In this document: in pieces, positions 1-12,325 of the stretch
Layout: each line of letters opens with the position of its first letter
Position numbering within the stretch: the first letter of the stretch is position 1
Source of the DNA: Aspidiotus rigidus
Lineage: Eukaryota; Arthropoda; Insecta; Hemiptera; Diaspididae
NCBI GenBank assembly: GCA_035079385.1
Contig: JAVHKY010000046.1
Coordinates: forward strand, 1,116,001-1,180,000
DNA length: 64,000 nt
Direction: 5' to 3'
Notes under the pieces: generated by a model
The model's database searches: none
Seen by the model: only the letters and a program-made list of their open reading frames with translations
What the model was told of the DNA's origin: nothing
Program-made: the position numbers and the translations under genes

Positions 1-198
1 TAACGGTCAAAATATTTTTTTGAAGAAGAAACATGTTTTTTTTTTCAGAAAAAAACAAAAACATGTTTTTAAACAAAAAAACATTGAATAATAATTGTCA
101 ACCTGTTACGGTCACGGTCAATGCACCAATTTCCTTTTTAATGGTTATTGGTCAATTGGTCAACAACATTTTTTTCTTTAGGCCGTTGGTTATAACAG
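1..198. other. AT-rich stretch with GGTCA-type repeats
   Basis: No gene is seen. Short motifs of the type ACGGTCA and TTGGTCA recur in both halves of the stretch. This resembles the subterminal repeats of the small hAT-like elements further along, so it may be the edge of a similar element cut by the window border. Confidence 0.25.
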
Positions 199-456
199 TT
201 ATATAACTGTTATTTTGCAAACCCTAAGAAGGACTCTTTCAGAAGCAGAAGGCACATTATTCTCAATTCTCCACTTCTTAAAATTGTTGAATATTCTTTC
301 ATACCAATGTTGTGATTTTGGTGGTAGTAAGTCAAATAAGACTGCATCCGCAGCTTCAACTATTTCAACTGGTGTCATATTCAAATCCACACCTCCATCA
401 TTGTCATCATGAACGTGTTCATCAAAAAAATCCGGAGAATCCATTCTAAATTCCAA
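199..456 (-). pseudogene. Crypton-like tyrosine recombinase N-terminal fragment
   Basis: An 85-codon open frame. Its C-terminal half reads LLPPKSQHWYERIFNNFKKW and then a run ending SERVLL. This pattern (LLP-KS-xxY-xxF-W, then a SExVLL turn) resembles the N-terminal core-binding domain of Crypton-type tyrosine recombinases and the host genes derived from them. An acidic leader (about residues 1-25) precedes it. The similarity stops after SERVLL, and no catalytic R-H-R-Y domain was found nearby, so this is either one exon of a split gene or a dead fragment. Assignment is from pattern memory only. Confidence 0.35.
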
Positions 457-1780
457 AAAACAGCAGATACTCTCAGTGAAACACTATCGAAGAACCTTTG
501 AAACAACGACAAAAGAAACATGCAAAACTAAAACTAAAAACCATGCGGCTGATACTGGTAGTGATAGCGCCATTTATAGCCAGCTCATAGACTGATATCA
601 AATATCAGTTTGTTTCATTCCAAGCACTCAGCCAACTGCCAGAGTACCTGCGTGCACTGTGGATACTTGATAGAACTCGTTCGAACTTGTATTCAATAGT
701 ATTGCAGTGTGTAGAGACTCAAAAACAAAAAAATTTCTTGAAGAAATGAATTTTTAAATAGGTAAAGTAATTTTTTATCAAATTATTACCAAGCACAAAA
801 TGGCGGCGGAAATGTCCGTTTTCTCCCATTTTCAATAAAATAGCATACGTTATACGGTTGAAAAGTAAGCGTTCAACTCATGCAATTACATCACTCGGTT
901 TTGCCTTGCTCCACAAACTTCGCACGCGTTAAACGCAACGCTTACTTTCCACCCCTATAATGTACCTAACATACTATTTTCTCATTATAGATTTTTTGAT
1001 AAAACGAATGTGGAATGAGTAATCTGAATATGAAACTTCAAAGACGTATTTTGAAAATCAACTATTGCTCACGGGTGCCCTTTTGACCGATAACTCCTCA
1101 TTTGCTGACAAATCAAGAGCAAATATTGAATCTGAGTTGAATTCAGGGCAACAAATCAAATTATCCAAGATGTACTCACTTTTTGGTGGATCAAATGGAC
1201 ATTTGGACCCCAAATATCCGAAATTAAAACACCTGATAACACTGTGGACCTGGGTTGGGGTATTTCAAGGCCTGGTGAAAATATTGGCCGCAGGTTCTGC
1301 ACTGTATTTGTACTTTTTCTTTGTTTGACATTTCTTTGAGTTTTTTCAAATTTTCATCAGAATATCTTGGACACTTTCCTGGAATCACTAATATTGACTT
1401 TTTGTAGTATTGTCCATCCAGGTTGGAAGACATTGGGTGACAAATCAACTCAATGTCCAAATACTTACTCCTATAGCTATTTGATATTGGAGACGCTTCA
1501 CACAGTTTCTTTGCAGGTGTATCTGACAAATCTTTGACTATGTAGGTATGGACTAGTACTCCTCCATAAACACAATATAAAATCCTTGTCCAGGAATGAA
1601 GGCGTTTTTTACAGGCAACTTGATGTACACCGCGACAGCATTTACGTTCTCGTTATAACTATACATGTTGACTGTATAGATATACATTTTATTTATTTAT
1701 TTTATTTTAAGTATGGATTTAAAGTGCCGTCCAACAGCATAATGCCAATAATAGGACGACACTATTAAAATAAAAATAAA
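457..1780. other. No recognisable gene; one terminal-repeat-like motif
   Basis: Mostly AT-rich sequence. Two short open frames occur on opposite strands; the minus-strand frame at 1224-1529 contains a CxxC...H pattern (CRTCGQYFHQ), but no family is recognised. Near 1075-1097 the motif CCCTTTTGACCGATAACTCC matches the right terminal repeat of the element at 19722-20770, so part of this stretch probably belongs to the same transposon family. Confidence 0.3.
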
Positions 1781-1903
<123 letters not shown>

Positions 1904-2332
1904 CGCTTGTGTGTCGCATGTGCAGCACCGCCCGTCATCCATAATGGAGTAGGTGCGGGTTGCGTATGCATTTAATATTGTTTCCTCCAACACCGGGATC
2001 GACCCTTTCGGGTATAACTTCAGTGAAGGAGGAATCTCCTACGCGAACACCCTCTTCTACTCGGCAACTGCCAAGTTGCTTTGGCAACCGCCAAGCTGCG
2101 ATGCCCCCCTGGCACGCACAAAATTAACAGCACTGGAGAACACTCACATCACAAAAACGACACTATCACATCACATCAGGCGTAATAAGTCGCTGTTGCG
2201 TGAATCTCACTGTATGGTGCCCGTTAGACATATTCGTATGAACAGTGAACGTACCGTAGTAAGTTCACCGGAATAGCGGACGCGGAGCAACCATATAAAC
2301 GCGAGATTCTTTCAACAACTATAAAGGCCCTA

Positions 2333-5300
2333 TCAATCTGGATGGTATCCTTCTTCCTCTTCTTCCTGCAGATCTGGATGTTGATGGTACACAGGTGTTG
2401 AGTAGGCCATAGCGTGGTTCTGCATTTGCCTATTCCATTCCTGGTCCATCTTCCTCTTCATGATGGTGGCCGCAAATGCAGACACCTGGTTCCATGCTTC
2501 TTCGGAACCTAGCATGGTGGGTACCAGGCTACTCGGGTCGAGCGCTTCATCTACCCCAATCTCTTGAAGAGACCGACTAAGCTCGTCCCGCTCACGCCTC
2601 CACGCCTCACACTCAAATAAGGTGTGTTGTGGTCCATCATCCCGCCCTTGGTTACAGTGCGAACACGTTGCCTGCTCAACATTCCTTAACTTCTCGTGAA
2701 GGTACTTGTTGAAGCAGCCATGGCCGCTTAAAACCTGCGTCAGGTGAAAGTTCAGCTGACCATGGTGTCGGTTCATCCACTCATCAAGGTCGCGTATTAG
2801 CACACGGGTTGTCCATGTACCCAGCTCACTCTGGGCAATTCTTTCTTTCCACTTTACAAGCAAGGAGCGCCTGGCCTCCTGCTTGACCCGTAAAGCTTCT
2901 CGGTTGGTCGTCGTTCTCTTCTTTGCTTCAAACACCACCGCTCTCTCCTCAGCAAGGAGCTCGATTGGTGGTGAACGTGCTAATACACAAAGAGCCTCCG
3001 TCGAGACAGTGCGGTATGCACTAACACACCTCAGCGCAACTCTTCGTTGGATCTTTACCATCTCTCTTCTTCGGTATAGTATCTTCATGCAGTCGGCCCA
3101 TACTGGTGCACCATATAGGAGGATCGACAAGGCGGTGCTCATCATGATCCTTCTCCTTGCTTCTCTCGGTCCTCCCAGGTTCCTCATAAGGCGGCTTAGG
3201 TATCCAACTACCCGGCCCGCCTTTTCCGCTGCCATCAGGAAATGGTGCCTGAAGCTCAGCGTTGAGTCAAACCAGATGCCCAGGTATTTCATTTGCTTCT
3301 TGGTTTCAATTTCCACACCTCGCAGGCAAAAGGTGGGTGGCTTGAACTTCCGACGGGTCGTGAATAAAATGGCCTCCGTCTTACTTGCTGCTAGTTCAAG
3401 TCCAGCCGACTCGATCCAACGCGTCACATCCTCTAGGGCCCGGTTTACCCTGCTCTCCACCGCTACAGTTGTTTTGGCAGTGCATACCACCAGGGTGTCA
3501 TCCGCATAGCAGATAAGCTTAACCCCTCGGTGGCAGCTTCACCTTAAAGATTCCGTTAAATGCGACGCACCACAAAAGCGGCCCAAGGACCGACCCCTGC
3601 GGCACCCCACAAGTAACAGGGCGCTTTACTGTACCAGCAGACGTCTCTGCTTGGATTTCACGGCAGCTAAGATAGCTGCTGATCATCCTGAGCAGGTATG
3701 CGGGCACTCCTGCGTTCACAAGAGCTTCCAATATCATCTTCCATGGGATTGAATTGAACGCATTTCTTATGTCGAGACTGACGGCTGCGCAAAACTGGCG
3801 CATATCAATCGCTGACTTGGCTATCCTCTTCAGCCGGATCCCAGCATCTGATGTGCAGCGTCCAGTTTGAAAACTGTACTGGCTATCAGAGATTATATCT
3901 CTTTCCTTCAGATAGCTCTCCAAACGATTGGCTATCACTCTTTCTAGAAGTTTCCCAACATTGTCTAGCAGACAAAGTGGACGATAAGAGGATGGTAGAC
4001 CAGGTGGTTTATCCTTCTTATCGATCAACGCTAGCCTGGCTTTCTTCCATCGCACAGGGAACAGTCCCCCAACAATTGCCGCATTGAATGTATCAACAAG
4101 CAGTGCTGGGTCAACTGAATGTATGGCGCTCCAGACTGGATTTGGAATCTCATCCGGGCCTGGAGCCTTCCAATACTTACCCCGCAGTCTATTGACTGCT
4201 GCATCAACCTCCTCGGTGCCTAGGAGGGATATACCATCCTCTTCTACTATTGGTAGCGTTACCATTGGTGGTGGCTGCTGTGGGAACAAGCCATCAATGA
4301 TTTGACCCACAACATCCGGCTCCATTCGGCTCATTGCTGAGAGGCCTTTGAGCTTCTTCAGCACTAACTTATAAGGCTTTCCAAATGGGTCGTCATCCGC
4401 CATCTTACATAGCTCTTGCCATGCAGCACTCTTGCTGTCCTTGATGGCCTTCTTCAGCCTTTTACGAGCCAGCTGGTATTCGGGTGCAACCGCCCGCGCC
4501 CCTTTGCGGCCACTACTACGCTGGTATATCCGGTGCTGACGGTTACACTCTTTTCTCAATTTGGCAATCTTGTTGGTCCACCAGTAAACAGCCTTCCTCT
4601 TCTTTGGTGGACCTTGCCTAGGCATGGCTACATCGCAAGCTTTGGTGACAGTCTTGATCATCCTCTCTGCTGCCATCTCCGCATTGCCTTCTTGCTCTTC
4701 TTCTTGATCCCATGTGAGAGCAAGATAGCTAGCCTTCAAACGGTCGCTATTCAGCTTCCTAATGGCCCATTTTCTTACCAGCTTTTGTGGAGCAGCGACC
4801 TCAACTTCCCGGCGGATGGAGAAGCCGATACACTGGTGGTCGCTCCCAGAAAGCTCCTTGTCCAGTACCGCCCAGCCTTCTATTTTTCGGGCTAGGCACT
4901 CTGAGGCAAAGGTGATATCAATAATGGACCCGTATCCTTGATGCACTCGGGTAGGAGTGTTGCCGACATTGACTGTTTCCAGTCGATTGTAAGCAATCCA
5001 CTCCCCCAAGGCATACCCACGGATGTCCGTACGGCCTGATCGCCACTCTTCTGACTTGGCATTAAAATCGCCAGCCACAATGAATTTTTCACCTTGCCAT
5101 CTGGACAAGCTTTCTTCTAATTTCTTCAAGAAGTCCTCAAACTCCGGGAAGGGGCGATTCGGGGAGAAGTAGCAACTATAGACAACCATGTCGGCCATCT
5201 TCACAGCAACATACTCCTCCCCTCTTTCAACCTCTCCCGGAGCAATTGGACACTCTGGGCAAACACCAATGGCCGCTAAGCCAGTACGGTCTGTGTACCA

Positions 5301-5435
5301 TCCTTTTTTCCTCGCAATATTGTGATACTCGCTGGCAATCACAATGTGCGTTCCCTCCTCAGCTACAAAGAGAAGATCCTGAGCCAGTTTGCAGTGCTGA
5401 AGGTTGGCCTGCAGGAACTTGAGCGTCCCTGCCAT
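2333..5435 (-). pseudogene. R1-like ORF2: endonuclease plus reverse transcriptase, one frameshift
   Basis: ORF2 encodes the enzymes that nick target DNA and copy the element RNA by target-primed reverse transcription. In order it shows an exonuclease/endonuclease/phosphatase domain (start LQANLQHCKLAQDLL, GDFNAKSEEW, SGSDHQCIGF), RT motifs (LDIRNAFNSIPW, CGVPQGSVLGPLLW, CYADDTLVV) and a C-terminal CCHC knuckle (CSHCNQGRDDGPQHTLFEC). The frame is broken once, at about 3520, just before YADD. The 5' part (3519-5435) ends LPPRG-stop, and the remainder continues in another frame. The decayed copy at 57.9 kb has a junction one base shorter and reads LPPGVKL through, so copy A probably gained one base. 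The copy is therefore recently dead or carries a sequencing error. Confidence 0.85.
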
Positions 5436-5437
5436 TA
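5433..5437 (-). promoter_or_regulatory. TAATG stop/start overlap joining ORF1 and ORF2
   Basis: The ORF1 stop TAA and the ORF2 start ATG share one base. In the R1-clade element SART1 a UAAUG junction drives ORF2 translation by termination-reinitiation; the same mechanism is inferred here. The overlap also fixes the ORF2 start. Confidence 0.8.
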
Positions 5438-7285
5438 GGAGGCCATTGGTCCTCTTCGGCTGCCTGGTCGCCCTCGGGTCCTGGGCTCGGCAGCACCTAT
5501 GCAGCCTTTACTGCCGACCACATGCCCTGCATCGCGGCCCTCTTCTCGGCTGCATAGTGGGCACTTTGGGTCCCGATGGCAGTCCCGTAACAGATGCCCT
5601 TCTCCGCCGCATCTGTAGCAGCCATTGCCAACAGCTTCCCCTTGGCAAGCTGCGGCAATCCGGCCTCTTCGGAGGCACTTGAAGCAGCGGGGGGGTGCTG
5701 CGTCCTTCTTCTCCAGTGAGCGGACCTTGCAGTTGCTCCACCCAATCTGGATGCTTCCGGCCTGCACTAACTTCAAGGCAGTTGGAATAGGGACCTCAGC
5801 ATGAGCCATTTGGCACCCTCGGCCCATCCTCTGGATGTTGGTGATCTTCACCTCGTCCGCTTCACCAATGGCTGCTGTCATTTCCTCCTTTGTTGCAGAG
5901 GCATCAATGTTGAGGAGCAGTATCCTTGTCTTCCTCATTGGTTTACGCACATCTGCCTTGTCACCAATGGCGACCTTCAGTTGGTCGGGGAAGGTATCGG
6001 CAGCTCCTTCCACAGTGTGACGGTACTCGAGCACCATCTCTCCGGCCTTTGTGAACCTGGTAGCTAGGACTTTCACACCAAGTGTGCTCATTGAAAGCTT
6101 CGCTCTCGCCTCTTGAATAATAGCGGTGTAGTTGGCTTGCTCGCTCTTCTTCTTCAGCACTACTGCATCACTGCGCGGCTTCCTCTTCTTCAGCAGTTGT
6201 AGCTGCTGTTGGGTCCTCTTGCGCTGCTTGTTTGCAGACTGAAGAGGCACGTTGGATGGCCTCCCCTCAGTAGCAGTTGGTGGCTGGGCATCCTTCCTAC
6301 GGGTGCGCCTGGATGCCACCTGGCTCCAGGAAGGTGGATCCGCACCAGGCAGATCTTCCTGCGGAGGCTGTCGCTTCAGTTGCTGCTGCTGTTGCTGCGG
6401 TTGTCGCTGCAGTTGCTGCACCTGCTGCAATTGCTGTGGTTGCTGCAGTTGTGGTTGCTGTGGGTGCTGCTGCTGTTGCTGGGGTTGCCGCAGTGGTTGT
6501 TGCAGTTGCTGCTTCATTTTCCGCAGCGCTTGCTGTTGTTGCTGCTGCTGGAGTTGTTGCTGTTGCTGCTGCTTTAGCGTCGACGTCGCCGTTTCCAGTC
6601 GTCTTGACACTGACTGGCCAGTTTCAAGAGCCAAGACTTTCTTGGTAAGCTCCGAAATGCTTACCTTCTGGGCCGCTAGCGCTGCAGCTTGTTGATCAAC
6701 AAGGGTTTGGAGTTTCCGGAGCTCCTTGTCCTTGCCTTTCATTGTCATCTCAAGCTGCATGATCTTCTGCTGAAGGCGGAAGTTCTCAGCTTTCATCTTC
6801 CCACCTGGAAGGTTTGGGATGGTGAGGTTGAGTTCCAGTGGTGCCTTTGTACCACTGGTGTCAACCTTCTTCCGCTTCCTACGGTTGGTCTCTTCAGGGG
6901 ATGAGCGATAGCCCCTCTCAGTATCCTGCTCAAATTCCTGTTCGCTGTGGTCGTCTTTGGGTGAAGGTGGAGTCCTTGTCGCCTTGTTGGACTTCTTGAA
7001 GATGTTGTAGACTTTCTCTTGCTGGTGGCTATGTACCGGTGTACTAGTAGCGATCCCGCCCCCTTTGGGCACTATCTTGTCTACCATAGCTGTGGTGTGA
7101 GCCTCGTCTTGGTCCACCTTGGCACTGTTGTTTGCCTCATCATATGATTTGGGGACGATACCCCCCGACCCCTCGCCGCCTGAGCGCATCAGCGTGGGGA
7201 GCCAGTTTGCCGAATCCGAATGGGCACCAATATCTTCGTCTTTCGTCATCTTCATCTGGAATAGAGTTGCAGTGTGAGGCGTCAT
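5435..7285 (-). CDS. R1-like ORF1 (Gag-like nucleic-acid-binding protein)
   Basis: A 616-residue ORF1 protein, expected to bind element RNA and form the ribonucleoprotein. It has an acidic, Ser/Thr-rich N-terminal third, a basic KRK stretch near residue 140, a predicted coiled coil (about 160-220), a long Gln-rich tract (about 235-310), a central RRM-like Gag region and three C-terminal zinc knuckles. Knuckles two and three (CYRCGGEGHLLRDC and CPLCSREEGRDAGH with a final C) are intact. The first reads CFKCLRRGRIAAAC, where the usual His is Arg, so it may not bind zinc. The frame is open throughout and ends at the TAATG junction with ORF2. Many GC-rich shadow frames lie opposite the Gln-rich repeat. 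Confidence 0.8.
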   Translation of the reverse strand: MTPHTATLFQMKMTKDEDIGAHSDSANWLPTLMRSGGEGSGGIVPKSYDEANNSAKVDQDEAHTTAMVDKIVPKGGGIATSTPVHSHQQEKVYNIFKKSNKATRTPPSPKDDHSEQEFEQDTERGYRSSPEETNRRKRKKVDTSGTKAPLELNLTIPNLPGGKMKAENFRLQQKIMQLEMTMKGKDKELRKLQTLVDQQAAALAAQKVSISELTKKVLALETGQSVSRRLETATSTLKQQQQQQLQQQQQQQALRKMKQQLQQPLRQPQQQQQHPQQPQLQQPQQLQQVQQLQRQPQQQQQQLKRQPPQEDLPGADPPSWSQVASRRTRRKDAQPPTATEGRPSNVPLQSANKQRKRTQQQLQLLKKRKPRSDAVVLKKKSEQANYTAIIQEARAKLSMSTLGVKVLATRFTKAGEMVLEYRHTVEGAADTFPDQLKVAIGDKADVRKPMRKTRILLLNIDASATKEEMTAAIGEADEVKITNIQRMGRGCQMAHAEVPIPTALKLVQAGSIQIGWSNCKVRSLEKKDAAPPRCFKCLRRGRIAAACQGEAVGNGCYRCGGEGHLLRDCHRDPKCPLCSREEGRDAGHVVGSKGCIGAAEPRTRGRPGSRRGPMAS

Positions 7286-7471
7286 CTAGGAAGCTGCTTC
7301 CGCCTTCCCAGATCATCTTGCAGAACCATACTTCCCCCGCGAGCTGCTTGGTCCTCGCAGGGAAAGGCACACACCTTACGGCTATGACCGGGTTTTCATT
7401 GTCAGAGTTTTCCATCTCCTACCTAGTCACTGGAAGAAACTCCACCAAGGCCAGGTAAATAGAGTGGTATG

Positions 7472-7600
7472 GGACGTGAAGGTCCAGATGGCGATACGTA
7501 ACCCCATACAAACAGGACGTGAAGGCTATGAAAGCAGTACGTAACCCCATTCATACAGGACGTGAGGGCCACCAGACAGTACGTAACCCCATACATGAAG
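7472..7600 (-). repeat. Three 43-bp tandem repeats in the R1 copy A 5'UTR
   Basis: Three successive units start with GGACGTGA(A/G)GG and contain TACGTAACCCCAT; the first two are 43 bp each. They lie upstream of ORF1 in the element's 5'UTR. Promoter-like 5'UTR repeats occur in other LINEs, but the role here is unknown. Confidence 0.8.
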
Positions 7601-7780
7601 ATGATCCTGATGCAGGTGTGACTGCCTACACCAGTTCACGGTTTTCTGTCGGGGTTGTCCTTCCCTTATCCTATGAGCCCGTGCCCTAGCCAGCAAGGAG
7701 ACAGGTGGTTTTTTAAAAAATTATAGGGTTTCCTTCCCTACGGTTTAATTAGCCTCGGAGTATCCTTCTCCTAGTACTCT

Positions 7781-9448
<1,668 letters not shown>

Positions 9449-9522
9449 ATGTACTGCCTCGTTAAGCCTTGGTCCTAGGACCCGCTTAACATTGTATACC
9501 AAACTTATGTTTGTGAGAATGG

Positions 9523-9523
<1 letters not shown>

Positions 9524-9598
<75 letters not shown>
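9524..9598. repeat. (AAT)n between LINE 3' end and R1 copy B 3' end
   Basis: About 25 AAT units. The plus-strand LINE 3'UTR runs into it from the left and the minus-strand R1 3'UTR from the right, so two unrelated elements meet tail to tail on one microsatellite. Confidence 0.95.
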
Positions 9599-10353
9599 CG
9601 CTTGTATGTCGACGCTTGTATGTCGCATATGCAGCACGGCCCGTCATCCATAATGGAGTAGGTGCGGGTTTGTTTCCTCCAACACCGGGATCGACCCTTT
9701 CGGGTATAACTTCAGTGAAGGAGGAATCTCCTACGCGAACACCCTCTTCTACTCGGCAACTGCCAAGTTGCTTTGGCAACCGCCAAGCTGCGATGCCCCC
9801 CTGGCACGCACAAAATTAACAGCACTGGAGAACACTCACATCACAAAAACGACACTATCACATCACATCAGGCGTAATAAGTCGCTGTTGCGTGAATCTC
9901 ACTGTATGGTGCCCGTTAGACATATTCGTATGAACAGTGAACGTACCGTAGTAAGTTCACCGGAATAGCGGACGCGGAGCAACCATATAAACGCGAGATT
10001 CTTTCAACAACTATAAAGGCCCTATCAATCTGGATGGTATCCTTCTTCCTCTTCTTCCTGCAGATCTGGATGTTGATGGTACACAGGTGTTGAGTAGGCC
10101 ATAGCGTGGTTCTGCATTTGCCTATTCCATTCCTGGTCCATTTTCCTCTTCATGATGGTGGCCGCAAATGCAGACACCTGGTTCCATGCTTCTTCGGAAC
10201 CTAGGATGGTGGGTACCAGGCTACTCGGGTCGAGCGCTTCATCTACCCCGATCTCTTGAAGAGACCGACTAAGCTCGTCCCTCTCACGCCTCCACGCCTC
10301 ACACTCAAATAAGGTGTGTTGTGGTCCATCATCCCGCCCTTGGTTACAGTGCA
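9599..10353 (-). mobile_element. R1-clade element copy B (5'-truncated)
   Basis: Nearly identical to the 3'UTR and ORF2 C-terminus of copy A, with only scattered substitutions. It ends abruptly inside the CCHC-coding region, where copy A continues. The residual frame encodes the last 109 or so residues of ORF2 (ending LQEEEEEGYHPD). This is the typical product of incomplete target-primed reverse transcription. The high identity to copy A suggests recent activity of the family. Confidence 0.85.
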
Positions 10354-10514
10354 GCATTGCCCTTATGGCAAACTACTCCACAATGAAAATGAGTATGCAA
10401 TCCAGCAACACCCATAAGAGCAATGTTAGAAATACTACCATTTCAATAACACGTAGGAGAAGAGAATACATATGCAATGCGCCGACATGGAAAAGCCCTA
10501 TAGACCAAGCATGC

Positions 10515-11049
10515 TAAAGATGGGCGGTTATCGGTTAGGCCTATATTGATTTCAATATACCCGTTCAACAGTTCATTAGAGATCATTGTAACCGGTTAAT
10601 CGGTTGAAAACGCTCAAATAAACCGGTTAACCGGTCAACTGGCAATATTATTTGGGTCGCTTTTAGTTCTCAAGAAATTTTGCTAGGAGTACCAAGGTCT
10701 TCCACTTTTCTGCTCTCAAAATTGCAAAACTTAAAAAAAGAGAGGAGGACGATCTCTTATGTATTAATGAGTGAGAAATATCTTAATTGATAATTCCTAA
10801 TCCTTTACATTTATAACTCAGTAATTCTAATCAACTTCAGCCCTGGTGCTTCAAATTTGTCAAATTATCAATTGGAATTTAGAATTGTTAACTACCAATA
10901 TTTCAAATTTTGGCAGTTAATTGGTTTATGCGCTCTTATTAACCGGTTTTTCAGGTTAACCATTAATCACAAATAAACTGGTTTTTCAATTAATTTTACA
11001 CAAGAATAAACCAATTAATCGGTTAATAACCGATAACCGCCCATCACTA
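10515..11049. mobile_element. hAT-type MITE with CGGTTAA subterminal repeats
   Basis: Inverted termini share GATGGGCGGTTATCGGTTA (left end TAAAGATGGG, right end, inverted, TAGTGATGGG). The flanks AAGCATGC and ATGTATGC match at 6 of 8 positions, an ageing 8-bp target duplication. Many CCGGTTAA-like motifs cluster inside both ends. There is no coding capacity. Eight-base duplications and subterminal motif arrays are typical of hAT elements. Confidence 0.7.
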
Positions 11050-12000
11050 ATGTATGCTGGTCTCTCTCGATAAAAAGTAACCGTCTTGGCTTCCGGACTA
11101 TAGCTCGCAAGTTACTTTGGTACAGAGTGAGTGTGTGATCAGTCTGAAGGGGGCGGTATAGTTGCACCCGATAACAGAAATATTGCCCATGAGTTATTGT
11201 AAATGTGTACATTAATTATCGCTCATTTGCACATTTTTACTCATCATTTATCTAACGTGAAAAGTGATTTATTTATCGTTCATCTTATTACTCCCTGATT
11301 TTAAATACCGGTACTCGGTACATGTGGTTTGGCGACTATATCTATTATACCTTATCACATCTATGGACGCTTTTTCCGGTTGTTTTTTACACGCTAGCGC
11401 ATTCCACATAATATATAGTCAAAGGTTCATCCCAACAGCTAGTTAGCTTAAAATATTGTAATATACTAGATTTATACTAGACCAAGACGCAAATAAGCCT
11501 TCAGAAGCTAGTACAGACCTGTATCCTTTGCCTCCATTATACTATGATTATGCAGCATACTAGGCTAGAGCCCGCCAACTAAACTAGTTAGTCCAATATA
11601 CAGAATAATTAACATTGAAGTAAACTATCAATTCAATATGATCGATATAATAATCAATATAATATTACCATACATCAAAGTGTAGGAAGCAAGCCTAATA
11701 TAAAATGCTACACTATGTGTCTCTAGAGGAGATGTATGTTAGCTCCCGTCCAGCTTTTTTGGTTGCCGTCATTCATGTTCCATTATCACAAATAACACAG
11801 TCCATTATAAGTTGGATATTTTTCAGTTGTACAAAAGAAGATTTTATCCAAGTATTCTGGAAATGAGAACTGCCTAGAATTGTGAAATTCAAAGTTGAGA
11901 ATTAAAACCGAGAACAAATACAAGATTTACCTAATGCCTATATCAGAACAGCTGTATATGTATCAGCAAATTGCTTTCAGTTTATATGTTGTTTAAACAA
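11050..12000. other. No gene seen
   Basis: AT-rich intergenic sequence with short chance frames and no recognised element. Confidence 0.5.
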
Positions 12001-12019
12001 GCAGCCTGCAGTGAACAAT

Positions 12020-12310
12020 TAACTCAATTTGTAGTATGAAACTAGCTGAAACGCGCGCTGAATAAAAAACGTGAAACGACGTTACAGAATATCTTTTTTC
12101 TCTCTCTTTTTTGTGTTGAGCGCGCATTATTGCATGAATTAACAGAGCCCTGTTGAACGGAATAATTATCTTTGCTTTCTCTCTCTTTTTTTTTTGTTCA
12201 GCACGCGTTTCAGCGAGTCTCATACTACAAATTGACTCACTGCTTTGAATATTATACAAACTACAAACCAGTGGTAGTACCGCTGGTTTGTAGTTTGTAT
12301 AATCAAAGAT
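12020..12310. repeat. Nested inverted repeats (foldback)
   Basis: Outer arms at about 12020-12062 and 12195-12235 share TTTGTAGTATGA followed by CTGAAACGCG motifs in opposite orientation. Immediately to the right, a perfect 21-bp inverted repeat (12251-12271 and 12283-12303) forms a hairpin with an 11-base loop. This is probably the debris of a small foldback element. Confidence 0.7.
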
Positions 12311-12325
12311 TCACTGACTGTGAAT

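Larger units (their letters stand above)
1904..7780 (-). mobile_element. R1-clade non-LTR retrotransposon, copy A
   Basis: A near full-length LINE on the minus strand: 5'UTR with 43-bp tandem repeats, ORF1 (Gag-like), ORF2 (apurinic-type endonuclease plus reverse transcriptase) and a 430-bp 3'UTR that ends at (AAT)n. Two further copies of the 3' portion occur at 9599-10353 and about 56480-58340. The two-ORF layout, the CCHC knuckles in ORF1, the CCHC after the RT and the TAATG junction all fit the R1 clade, which includes elements that target rDNA, telomeric repeats or microsatellites. The 5' boundary is approximate; similarity cues run out near 7.7-7.8 kb. Confidence 0.8.

Noticed and set aside
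6252..6695. Plus-strand Cys-rich, Leu-rich and Ala-rich frames
   Set aside because: They are opposite-strand shadows of the CAG-rich Gln tract in the R1-like ORF1.
7472..7600. CRISPR-like array
   Set aside because: The units are adjacent degenerate tandem repeats in a LINE 5'UTR; the host is a eukaryote.
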